Source of the DNA: Comamonadaceae bacterium
GTDB lineage: Bacteria > Pseudomonadota > Gammaproteobacteria > Burkholderiales > Burkholderiaceae_C
DNA: 8,480 nucleotides
Reading direction: 5' to 3'
NCBI GenBank assembly: GCA_947460165.1
Contig: CANHKH010000126.1
Coordinates: 1 to 8,480, forward strand
Under the pieces are notes generated by a model, which saw nothing but the letters and a program-made list of their open reading frames with translations, did not search any database and had not been told where the DNA came from. This document shows positions 1 to 6,947 of this stretch, piece after piece (positions within the stretch are counted from its first letter, which is position 1; the number at the start of each line of letters is the position of its first letter). The translations under genes were made by a program, and so were the position numbers.

Positions 1-738
1 CCGGTCAACCGCAAAGTGCACATCGTCACCGAGCAAATCGCTTACACCCAGACCATCACCAAAGCCGCCGAGGCGCAGTTCAAGTCGCGTGGCAAATTTG
101 AGGTGGCCCGGGTCACGCAAATTCAGTTCCCCGTGCAAGACTGGGGGCCGGTGCTGCAGGACCTCAAGAAAACCGGCGCGGGCGTGATCATGATCAACCA
201 CTGGGTGGCGGCCGAGCTGGCGGCTTTTGCCAAGCAGTTCGCAGCCAACCCCGTGCCTGGCGCGCTGGTGTATTTGCAGTACGGTCCCTCGCAGCCCGAG
301 TTTTTGCAGCTGGCCGGCCCTGCGGCCGAAGGCTTTGTGTGGGGCACGGTGTATGGCGTCAACGCCACCGACCGAGGCCGGGCATTTCGCAAGCTCTACA
401 CCGAAGAGTACAAGCTCCAGGGCAAGCCCATGGGCTTGGTCTATACCGGCGGTGGCTACGACACCGTGCACATCCTCGCGCAGGCCTGGGGCCGGGCCGA
501 GCCCGAGAATTTTGCCGCTGTCAATGCCGAGATCCGCAAGGGCACTTACCGCGGTGTGAATGGGTTTTACCGTTTTGACAATGCCAACCAGGCACCGCTG
601 CATTACCCGCTGGAGGTCAAAAACGTGGACGAGGGCATCGCGCACCTGTTCTTGCAGGTGCAAGGCGGTCAGCACCTGGCGATTGCGCCCGATGCCTTGA
701 AAGAGGCCAAGTTCACGCCCGCCCCCTGGATGAAGTAA
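1..738 (+). CDS. ABC transporter substrate-binding protein, amide/urea/branched-chain amino acid type (5' end cut off)
   Basis: This is the C-terminal part of a periplasmic type I solute-binding protein that would deliver its ligand to the importer encoded just downstream. The window opens inside the gene: the frame is already open at base 1, so about 245 residues are visible of what is normally a protein of roughly 400. The signal peptide and first lobe are therefore missing. Visible features are the alternating alpha/beta pattern of this fold, a segment reading VIMINHWVAAELAAFAKQF, the GGGYDTVHILAQAW helix and a late NGFYRFD stretch. These resemble the UrtA/AmiC/FmdD group of urea and short-chain amide binders more than classical leucine binders. 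The ligand cannot be read from the sequence; the dimethylformamidase genes in the same block suggest a small amide (inference). It ends in TAA ten bases before the LivG-like ATPase gene. Confidence 0.88.
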   Translation, partial: PVNRKVHIVTEQIAYTQTITKAAEAQFKSRGKFEVARVTQIQFPVQDWGPVLQDLKKTGAGVIMINHWVAAELAAFAKQFAANPVPGALVYLQYGPSQPEFLQLAGPAAEGFVWGTVYGVNATDRGRAFRKLYTEEYKLQGKPMGLVYTGGGYDTVHILAQAWGRAEPENFAAVNAEIRKGTYRGVNGFYRFDNANQAPLHYPLEVKNVDEGIAHLFLQVQGGQHLAIAPDALKEAKFTPAPWMK

Positions 739-748
739 AGCCCAGGCC

Positions 749-1477
749 ATGACCGCCCCTCCTTTGTTCCACTGCACCGGCTTGGGCAAGGCCTTTGGTG
801 CGCGCGTGGTGCTCAGCGGTGTCTCGCTGGCCGTGCGCCCGGGCGATGTGCTGGGCGTGGTCGGCCCCAATGGGGCGGGCAAAACCACTTTGTTTGAGAT
901 CTTGAGTGGGCGCCTGCCCCCCAGCCAAGGCCAGGTGTTTTTCAAGGGCAGGGACATCACCGCCTTGCCGCTGCACGAGCGTGCCCGGCTGGGGGTGGCG
1001 CGCACCTACCAGAGCCCGGTGGTGCCCGAGCTCTTGAGTGTGAACGAGGTGTTCCGCGCAGCCCGCCAAGCCTTCAGGCCTTTTTTGAGCGCGCATGACG
1101 CCGAGTGGGCCGCGCGCCAAGTGGGCCTGGTGGTGCCAGGGGCCACCCCGGCGGTGGCCTTGGGCACGCTGGACAGGCGCCGCCTGCTGCTCGCTTGTCT
1201 GTTGATGCGCAGGCCCCAGGTGCTGCTGATGGACGAGCCGGCGGCGGGGCTGATCAACGCCGAGGTGGATGCGATCGATGCCATCTTGCGCTTTGCCGCG
1301 CAGGAGCTGGGCATGGCCGTGCTGCTGGTGGAGCACAGGCTGGAGCTGCTGGCTGCATTGGCCCACCGCGTGGTGGTGCTGGACGCGGGTGAGGTGATTG
1401 CCCAAGGCCAGCCCGAGAAGGTGTTTGACGAGCCGCGCGTGCGGGCGGCTTATTTTGAAGCCGAGGCCCACGCGTGA
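749..1477 (+). CDS. LivG-like ABC transporter ATPase with a degenerate signature motif
   Basis: Cytoplasmic ATPase subunit (242 aa) of a branched-chain amino acid/urea/amide type (HAAT) importer. The Walker A motif GPNGAGKTT is at residues 39-47, the Q-loop lies in the ARTYQS stretch, Walker B VLLMDEP is at 158-164 and the switch histidine is in VEH at 194-196. The LivG-style AAGL D-loop follows Walker B. The ABC signature, LSYGQ or LSGGQ in most relatives, here reads LGTLD (residues 138-142), so the usual serine and glycine are absent while the surrounding helix is kept. I recall TLDR-type signatures in a subgroup of LivG proteins, so this may be a subfamily trait and not decay. No frameshift explains it. 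The ATG at 749 has only a weak AGG upstream. The stop overlaps the start of the next ATPase gene, which suggests translational coupling. Confidence 0.93.
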   Translation: MTAPPLFHCTGLGKAFGARVVLSGVSLAVRPGDVLGVVGPNGAGKTTLFEILSGRLPPSQGQVFFKGRDITALPLHERARLGVARTYQSPVVPELLSVNEVFRAARQAFRPFLSAHDAEWAARQVGLVVPGATPAVALGTLDRRRLLLACLLMRRPQVLLMDEPAAGLINAEVDAIDAILRFAAQELGMAVLLVEHRLELLAALAHRVVVLDAGEVIAQGQPEKVFDEPRVRAAYFEAEAHA

Positions 1478-2160
1478 TGAACCAGCCAGTGTTGCAGGTG
1501 CGGGGTTTGTCGGCCGGCTACGGTGCGCTCACAGTGCTGCACGATCTGGATGTCACGGTGCATGCGGGCGAGCGCGTCGCGCTGATTGGCCTCAACGGCC
1601 ACGGCAAGTCCACGCTGTTCCGCGCCATCAGCGGCCTGACGGACTGGCAGCGCGGCTCCATTGAGCTGGCCGGCCGCGAGGTGGGCGGCAGCCGCAGCGG
1701 GGCTGCGGGGCGGCACACCCACCGCATCGTGCGCGCGGGTCTGGCGCACATGCCGCAGGGCGACGCCATTTTCCCGGGCCTCACGGTGGCGCAGCACCTG
1801 GACTGCGGCGCTTTCACCCACGCCGCCTGGCGCCAGCGGCGTGAGCGGCGCGAGGCCTTGCTGGCCGTGTTTGAGCCGCTGCGCAAGCTGCTGGCCTCGC
1901 CCGTGGGCACGCTCTCGGGCGGCGAGCGGCGCATGGTCTCGCTCGCCCGCGGCCTCATGACGCCGGCCAAGCTGTATTTGGTGGACGAGCCTTCGCTGGG
2001 CCTGGCACCCAAGATCAGCCGGGCCGTGGTGGACGCGCTCATGCAGATCGACATGGGCCAAGGCGCCATGGTGATTGCCGAGCAGAACCTGGCGCTGCTC
2101 AGCGGCCGCGTCAGTCGCACCTTGGGGATGCACGCGGGCCAGCTCAAGGGGAGCGCCTGA
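1477..2160 (+). CDS. LivF-like ABC transporter ATPase
   Basis: Second ATPase subunit (227 aa from the ATG) of the importer, expected to pair with the LivG-like protein. Walker A GLNGHGKST is at residues 38-46, a MPQG Q-loop follows, the canonical signature LSGGE is at 146-150, and Walker B LYLVDEP carries D170 and E171. The D-loop SLGLAP is typical of LivF. Where other ABC proteins have the switch histidine, this one has glutamine (AEQN, Q203), which is usual for the LivF family. The ATG at 1477 overlaps the previous stop by one base (TGATG). A GTG at 1474 is also possible and would add one residue, and a GAGG at 1463-1466 could serve either. The gene ends in another TGATG junction with the LivH-like gene. 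Confidence 0.94.
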   Translation: MNQPVLQVRGLSAGYGALTVLHDLDVTVHAGERVALIGLNGHGKSTLFRAISGLTDWQRGSIELAGREVGGSRSGAAGRHTHRIVRAGLAHMPQGDAIFPGLTVAQHLDCGAFTHAAWRQRRERREALLAVFEPLRKLLASPVGTLSGGERRMVSLARGLMTPAKLYLVDEPSLGLAPKISRAVVDALMQIDMGQGAMVIAEQNLALLSGRVSRTLGMHAGQLKGSA

Positions 2161-3044
2161 TGGAGGTCGACCTCGGCTTTGTGGCGCTGACCGCGCTCAC
2201 CCTGGGCTGCATCTACGCGCTGCTGGCGCTGGGCGTGTCCATTGTGTTTGCCAGCCTGGGCCTGATCAACATGGCCCATGGCCTGAGCTTTGCCGTGGCC
2301 GGCTACGGCGCCTGGGCCACGGCGCAATGGGTGTCGACCGCGCCCTGGGCGGTGCTGGGCGGCGGGCTGATTTCGGGCGCGCTGTGCGGACTCTTGATCT
2401 GCAGCGTGGCCTTCATTCCCCTGCACGACAAACCCAACTTTGTGGTGCGCAGCCTCGTGGCCACGCTGGCATTGAGTTTGCTGGGCGTGCAGGGCCTGCT
2501 CACGGTCTTTGGCCCTAATGCCAAGAGCCTGCCGCCGCTCTTTGGCACGGCGCCCTGGAGCCTGGGGGGCTGGCAGATCCAGGCCGACAAGGGCGGCGCC
2601 ATCGTCTGCGCGCTGCTGCTCATGGGCTTGACACTGCTGTGGATGACGCGCAGCCGCATGGGCCTGCAGGTGCGCGCCATGATGCAAAACCCCGAGGGCG
2701 CGGCCCTGGTGGGAATAGGCGTTCGCCAGACGGCGCTGGTGGTCATGGCCGTCACCGGCGCGCTGGCGGGGCTGGCGGCGGTGCTGCTGTCGCAAACCTA
2801 TTTTGTCAGTCCTTTTGCGGGCACCACGCCCTTGGTCAAGGGGCTCATCGTGGCGCTGGCCGGTGGCCTGGGGTCGGTCCCTGGGGCGGTGGTGGCCGCG
2901 TTCTTGGTCGGCTTGGTGGAGGCGCTGACCGGCGCCTTCTTGGGCGGGCAGTATGTGCTCATCACCCAGTTTCTTTTCATCATTGCGGTGCTGCTGTGGC
3001 GCCCGCGTGGGTTGGGTGGGCTGCTGTCCCACACGCGGGAATGA
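2160..3044 (+). CDS. LivH-like ABC transporter permease
   Basis: Inner-membrane permease (294 aa) forming half of the translocation channel. It carries the LivH hallmark GLINMAHG at residues 34-41, directly after the first hydrophobic helix. It also has the conserved late segment VKGLIVALAGGLGSVPGAVVAA, which resembles the ATPase-contacting loop of this family. Roughly eight hydrophobic segments can be traced by eye, and the length matches the usual 290-300 residues. The start is well supported: GGGGAG at 2148-2153 lies six bases before the ATG, and the ATG shares one base with the preceding stop. The gene ends with a short PRGLGGLL tail and overlaps the next ATG by four bases (ATGA, 3041-3044). 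Hydrophobic content and gene order make the assignment firm; the transported molecule is inferred only from context. Confidence 0.94.
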   Translation: MEVDLGFVALTALTLGCIYALLALGVSIVFASLGLINMAHGLSFAVAGYGAWATAQWVSTAPWAVLGGGLISGALCGLLICSVAFIPLHDKPNFVVRSLVATLALSLLGVQGLLTVFGPNAKSLPPLFGTAPWSLGGWQIQADKGGAIVCALLLMGLTLLWMTRSRMGLQVRAMMQNPEGAALVGIGVRQTALVVMAVTGALAGLAAVLLSQTYFVSPFAGTTPLVKGLIVALAGGLGSVPGAVVAAFLVGLVEALTGAFLGGQYVLITQFLFIIAVLLWRPRGLGGLLSHTRE

Positions 3045-4582
3045 CTGCCATGAACACATCTCCTCGCAAATACCTGGTGGGCGCGCGCCACTGGCTGCCG
3101 CGCTGGCGCGGCCACACCGACTCGGCCTGGGTGCGCTGGCGCTACCCCTTCACGCGCCGCACCGTGCTGCACACGCAAGGCCGCTTCAACGCCAAAGACC
3201 TCTCGCGCGAGATCAAGCTGCTGGACAAGCGCCCGCTGTGGTGGCTGCTGGGCCTGGCGCTGCTGGCGGTGCTGCCGCCTGTGGCCGGCGTGGCACTGGA
3301 CAGCAGCAGCTTGCTGTCGGCCGCCGCCATCTTTGCGCTGTATGCCGCCATCAACTTGGTGTGGATGTTGGTCATTGGCACGGCCGGCATCTTCTCGCTG
3401 GCGAGCTTGGCTATCGTGGGGGTGGGGGCCTACAGCGGCGCCTGGCTGTCCATTGAGCACGGCTTGCCCTGGTGGGGCATGGTGGGCGTGGGGGCCGCCA
3501 CGGGCGGCGTGTTTGGCCTGTTGATTGCGCTGCCGGCCATGCGGCTGGAGGGCTTTTACTACGCGCTGCTCACCATGGGGGTGGTTGAGCTGTGCCGGGT
3601 GTCGGTGGTGCAGTCGCAGGCCCTGGGCTCGGCCACCGGCGGCCTCTTTGGTGCCGACAGTTACCTGCCCGCCGACCTGGACCCCACCGCCTCCCTGGTG
3701 CTGGCTTACCTTGCCTGCTTTGCCGTGATGCTCTGCGCCCTGGCGCTGTACCGCGCGGTCAATGGCCAGCGCCTGGGCCGCCTGCTGCGCAGCGCGCCCG
3801 AGAAGCAAGAGGCTTTTGCCCAGGCCTGCGGCATCAATGTGAGCCAGGCGCGCTTGCAGGTGTTCCTGATTTCTTCCATTGCGCTCGGAGCCATAGGCGG
3901 CTTTTACGGCGCGCATTTCCAGGGCGCCTCGCCCTCGCTCTTTGGCCTGGACAACCTCTTGCTGCTGCTGGCCATGATCGTCATTGGCGGGCTGGGCACG
4001 GCCGAAGGCGCGGTGGTGGGCACGCTCATCGTGGTGGTCATCGACAAGCTGCTGGTGGACTGGGGCCCCTGGCGCCTGGTGCTCATTGGCAGCCTGATGC
4101 TGGCCACCGTGCTGTTCACCCGCGCGGGCCTGTTTGGCCTGCGCGCGCAGTTCCGTGCCTGGCGCGAGAAAAAGAAAAGCGAAGCCCGCGCCGCCCGCAC
4201 CCAGTCGGGTGGCGAAGTCATGCCCGAGGAGGCCATCGAGATGCCCGACAAAAGCGCCATTGCCCTGCGCCGCCACGACCAGCGCGTGCGCGAGCAGCTC
4301 AAACCCCTGGTCAGCCCCGAGGTGCTGGCCGAGCACCGGCTCAGCCCCTGGGGCCAGCACAGCGAGCCGCTCACGCGCTTGCTGCATCACTTTCGCTTTG
4401 CCGCGATGGCCGACAAATACGCCCTGCAGGTCGACCAGCCCTTTCGCAGCTACCGGCTGATTGCTCTGTCGGGCCAGCGCGGCGTGCCGCCCCGGGTGGT
4501 GGACGACAAAACCTATTCGAGCATCGAGGAGGCCACGCACGCGGTGTTCCTCAAGCGTTGCCAAGACCTGTTGGAGAGTTGA
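3041..4582 (+). CDS. LivM-like ABC permease fused in frame to the dimethylformamidase small (alpha) subunit
   Basis: One uninterrupted frame of 513 codons holds two parts. Residues 1-65 are a basic, Trp/Arg-rich N-terminal stretch, longer than usual for LivM. Residues 66 to about 370 are a multi-spanning permease with LivM features: GTAGIFSLASLAIVGVGAYSGAW, LPAMRLEGFYYALLTMG, and the late loop LLLLLAMIVIGGLGTAEGAVVG. After a charged linker (REKKKSEARAAR), residues 401-513 match the N,N-dimethylformamidase alpha subunit as I remember it: an EH..SPWG segment, an HHFRF segment, a YRLIAL segment and the terminal EEATHAVFLKR. LivM C-termini are cytoplasmic and dimethylformamidase is a cytoplasmic enzyme, so the fusion is topologically sensible. 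The start at 3041 is chosen for its ATGA overlap with livH. The ATG at 3050, nine bases after a GGGA, is an alternative that removes three residues. The protein may also be made in two forms through an internal start at 4241. Confidence 0.88.
   Translation: MTAMNTSPRKYLVGARHWLPRWRGHTDSAWVRWRYPFTRRTVLHTQGRFNAKDLSREIKLLDKRPLWWLLGLALLAVLPPVAGVALDSSSLLSAAAIFALYAAINLVWMLVIGTAGIFSLASLAIVGVGAYSGAWLSIEHGLPWWGMVGVGAATGGVFGLLIALPAMRLEGFYYALLTMGVVELCRVSVVQSQALGSATGGLFGADSYLPADLDPTASLVLAYLACFAVMLCALALYRAVNGQRLGRLLRSAPEKQEAFAQACGINVSQARLQVFLISSIALGAIGGFYGAHFQGASPSLFGLDNLLLLLAMIVIGGLGTAEGAVVGTLIVVVIDKLLVDWGPWRLVLIGSLMLATVLFTRAGLFGLRAQFRAWREKKKSEARAARTQSGGEVMPEEAIEMPDKSAIALRRHDQRVREQLKPLVSPEVLAEHRLSPWGQHSEPLTRLLHHFRFAAMADKYALQVDQPFRSYRLIALSGQRGVPPRVVDDKTYSSIEEATHAVFLKRCQDLLES
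4226..4232 (+). promoter_or_regulatory. Shine-Dalgarno-like GAGGAGG before an internal ATG
   Basis: GAGGAGG lies eight bases upstream of the in-frame ATG at 4241, inside the linker between the permease and the dimethylformamidase small-subunit domain. It is a better ribosome-binding match than that of any annotated start in the window. It could allow separate production of the small subunit. The same bases also encode Glu-Glu, and GAG is the preferred Glu codon here, so a chance occurrence is possible. Confidence 0.5.
4241..4582 (+). other. dmfA1: N,N-dimethylformamidase small (alpha) subunit domain, possibly also translated alone
   Basis: This is the C-terminal 113 codons of the LivM fusion. 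From the ATG at 4241 they would make a stand-alone protein close to the known small subunit, which is about 130 residues. Similarity to the Alcaligenes/Paracoccus small subunit (recalled, not searched) runs from about residue 30 of this segment to near the end: AEH..SPWG, LLHHFRF..MADKYAL, YRLIAL, then IEEATHAVFLKR. In the known enzyme this subunit packs against the large catalytic subunit and carries no iron ligand. Another in-frame ATG lies at 4220 but has a poorer upstream sequence. The large-subunit gene begins six bases after the stop, the usual small-then-large order. Whether the domain exists only fused, only free, or both is not decidable from sequence. Confidence 0.8.
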
Positions 4583-4588
4583 CTGACC

Positions 4589-6907
4589 ATGGCCCAGATC
4601 CGATTGCACGGCTACACCGACCCGCTCAGCCTCAAGGCCGGCCAGCGCATTCAAGCCTATGTGAGCCTGGAGGGCGCGCAGGAAGTGAAGGCCCAACTGG
4701 TGCGGCTGATCCACGGCGACGAGCACCCCGAGGGGCCAGGCTTTGTGGAAGAGTTGCAGGAGTCCAGCATCAACCGCGCCTGGCCCGCCCAGCGCCAGTA
4801 CGTGCAGCAAGGCGCCTGGCTGAACGTGGACGACCCGCAGGGCCGCCTGGCCTTGGCCGCAGGCGCCCTCACGCTGCACGCTTTTGTGTTTCCCACGCTG
4901 CCTGGGGCGGGGCGGCAAGTCATTCTGGGCCGCTGGGACCTGACGGCCCAGCGCGGCTTGGCGCTGGGCATCAACCCCAGCGGCCACCTGGAGCTGTGGG
5001 TGGGCGACGGCGAGCGGGTGGACGCCGTGGCCGCCGAGGTGCCGCTGTGGCCGCAGGTGTGGATGGCCGTGAGCGCCGGCTACGACCCGGCCACCGGCCA
5101 GGCCTGGGTCAGCCAGCAGCCGGTGGCCAACCGCTACAACTCGCGCCTCTCGCTGCGCGTGACACCGCTGGACCTGCGCTCTCAAGTGCAGATGCGCCTG
5201 CGCGTCAAGCCCCAGGAGGCCCAGGCGGGCTTTTTGATCGCCGCCGCCCACGAGCACAACGCGGCGCGCGGCGCGTTCAAGAGCCTGTGTTTTAACGGCA
5301 AGATCGACCGACCCGGTGTGCTGGGCCACAGCGCCTCGTCAGACCAGCGCGAACAGCTGGCGCTGGGGCTCGCTGTGCCGGGCGCACTGGCGTGCTGGGA
5401 CACCTCGCTGGGCCTGAGCGACCAGGGCGTGGACGATGAGGTGCGCGACACCGGCCCGCACAGCCTGCATGCCCACGGCATGAACCGCCCCATACGCGGG
5501 CAAACTGGCTGGAACTGGAACGGCCGCAACGACAGCTACCGCCTGGCGCCCCAGGAGTACGGCGCCATTGAGTTCCACGACGACGCGCTCACCGACTGCC
5601 GCTGGAGCCCCAACTTTGAATGGCAGGTGCCTGAGGACCTGAAAAGCGGCTGCTATGCCTTCAAGCTCACGGCGGGGGAGGGCGAGCAGGCGGCCGAGGA
5701 GTACCTGCCCTTTTTTGTGCGCGCCCGCGTTCCCAAGGCCTCCGTCGCTCTGTTGGTTCCCACCGCCAGTTACCTCGCTTACGGCAATGCGCAGCTGGCC
5801 TTTGAGGTCAACGCCGTGCAGTCCATCACTTCGGTGGTGCCGGTGTTCCAGCAAAGCGATGTGGACTACTACCGCGACGGCCTGCCCTTTGGCCTGAGCG
5901 CCTACGACCACCACCGCAGCGGCGAGGGCTGCAGCCTGAGCTCGTGGCGCCGGCCGCTCATCAACATGCGGCCCAAATGCCGCATGCCCGGCGTGGCCTG
6001 GCCCTGGCAGTTCCCGGCCGACCTGTCCATCGTGGCCTGGCTGGAGCACCAGAAGATCGACTACGAGGTGCTCACCGACTTTGACCTGCACGCCGAAGGC
6101 CTGGACGCGCTCAAGCCCTACCAAGTGGTGCTCAACGGCACGCACGCCGAGTACTACAGCGAGCGCATGATGGACGCCACCGAGGACTACCTGGCCCAAG
6201 GCGGGCGGCTCATGTACCTGAGCGGCAACGGCTACTACTGGGTCACGGGCTTCAGAGACGACGAGCCCTGGGTCATGGAGGTGCGCAAGCTCGACAGCGG
6301 CTCGCGCGCCTGGCAGGCCAGACCCGGCGAAGGGTATCTGGCCAGCACCGGCGAGCGCAGCGGCCTGTGGCGCCACCGGGGCCGGCCACCGCAAAAACTG
6401 GTGGGCACAGGCTTTGCCAGCGAAGGCATGGACCAGTCCGTGCCCTACAGGCGCATGGCCGACTCCTGGCACAAAAGCGTGTCCTGGATTTTTGAGGGTG
6501 TGCCCCAAGAAGTGTTTGGCGACTTTGGCCTGGCCGGCGGCGGCGCGGCCGGTGTGGAGGTGGACCGCTATGACCTGTCGCTCGGCTCGCCCCCGCACGC
6601 CAAGCTGCTGGCCGCCTCCGATGGTTTCAGCGACAACTACCCTCTGGTGCAAGAAGAGATCATGTACAACCACCCCGGCATGGGCGGCACCCAGCACCCG
6701 GGCGTGCGCTGCGACATGGTGTACTTCACCACGCCGCACCATGGGGCGGTGTTCTCGCCCAGCTCCATTGCCTGGAGCCACGCGCTGCCATGCAGCAATT
6801 TTGACAATCCTGTCTCTCGCATCATGGCCAATGTGCTTGAGGCCTTCATGCAGCCAGGCCCGCTGCCCGGCGCGGCCTTCAATGCCGAAGAAAAACTGTG
6901 GCGCTGA
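4589..6907 (+). CDS. dmfA2: N,N-dimethylformamidase large (beta) catalytic subunit
   Basis: Cytoplasmic amidohydrolase subunit (772 aa; the Paracoccus homologue is about 762). The family hydrolyses DMF to dimethylamine and formate with a mononuclear iron held by two tyrosines and one carboxylate. By eye, residues 1-90 are a beta-rich start. Residues ~90-235 resemble a LamG/concanavalin-like sandwich (LTLHAFVFP, RGLALGINPSGHLELWVGDG). The rest is the DMFA2 C-terminal catalytic region. Candidate iron ligands are Y398 (SYLAYGN), Y439 (LSAYDHH) and E521 (GTHAEY). H519 and N547 (LSGNGYYW) fit the other active-site residues I recall for the Paracoccus enzyme, with numbering identical or off by one. 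A GGAG at 4573-4576 sits a rather long 12 bases before the ATG. The fused small subunit lies directly upstream. The substrate could be another small amide. Confidence 0.9.
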   Translation: MAQIRLHGYTDPLSLKAGQRIQAYVSLEGAQEVKAQLVRLIHGDEHPEGPGFVEELQESSINRAWPAQRQYVQQGAWLNVDDPQGRLALAAGALTLHAFVFPTLPGAGRQVILGRWDLTAQRGLALGINPSGHLELWVGDGERVDAVAAEVPLWPQVWMAVSAGYDPATGQAWVSQQPVANRYNSRLSLRVTPLDLRSQVQMRLRVKPQEAQAGFLIAAAHEHNAARGAFKSLCFNGKIDRPGVLGHSASSDQREQLALGLAVPGALACWDTSLGLSDQGVDDEVRDTGPHSLHAHGMNRPIRGQTGWNWNGRNDSYRLAPQEYGAIEFHDDALTDCRWSPNFEWQVPEDLKSGCYAFKLTAGEGEQAAEEYLPFFVRARVPKASVALLVPTASYLAYGNAQLAFEVNAVQSITSVVPVFQQSDVDYYRDGLPFGLSAYDHHRSGEGCSLSSWRRPLINMRPKCRMPGVAWPWQFPADLSIVAWLEHQKIDYEVLTDFDLHAEGLDALKPYQVVLNGTHAEYYSERMMDATEDYLAQGGRLMYLSGNGYYWVTGFRDDEPWVMEVRKLDSGSRAWQARPGEGYLASTGERSGLWRHRGRPPQKLVGTGFASEGMDQSVPYRRMADSWHKSVSWIFEGVPQEVFGDFGLAGGGAAGVEVDRYDLSLGSPPHAKLLAASDGFSDNYPLVQEEIMYNHPGMGGTQHPGVRCDMVYFTTPHHGAVFSPSSIAWSHALPCSNFDNPVSRIMANVLEAFMQPGPLPGAAFNAEEKLWR

Positions 6908-6947
6908 ACGAAGTCCGCTCACGAGGATTAACAAAGGCAAGCGGCTC

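Noticed and set aside
1105..1392. Frameshift as the cause of the odd LivG signature
   Set aside because: Other frames across the region do not restore an LSGGQ-like motif, and the frame keeps Walker B, D-loop and switch histidine right after it.
3592..5295. Plus-strand frame of 567 codons overlapping the LivM fusion and DMFase genes
   Set aside because: Composition is Ala/Arg/Gly/Pro-rich without any domain pattern, and both real genes in the other frame have clear family motifs.
2798..5329. Long minus-strand open frame of 843 codons
   Set aside because: It lies opposite the permease and DMFase genes, is rich in His/Gln/Arg/Ala with no recognisable domain, and is the expected by-product of high GC at third positions. 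Similar antisense frames at 1518-3059 and 5339-6949 were rejected for the same reason.
6801..6829. Perfect TTGACA -35-like box upstream of the LuxR-type gene
   Set aside because: No convincing -10 lies 16-18 bases downstream, and the hexamer arises from a Phe-Asp-Asn coding stretch; the same hexamer occurs by the same coding in the binding-protein gene near 574.
6414..6947. Upstream extension of the LuxR-type reading frame
   Set aside because: It overlaps the end of the well-supported DMFase gene in another frame, has no sensor-like pattern and has no good ribosome site at its first ATG.
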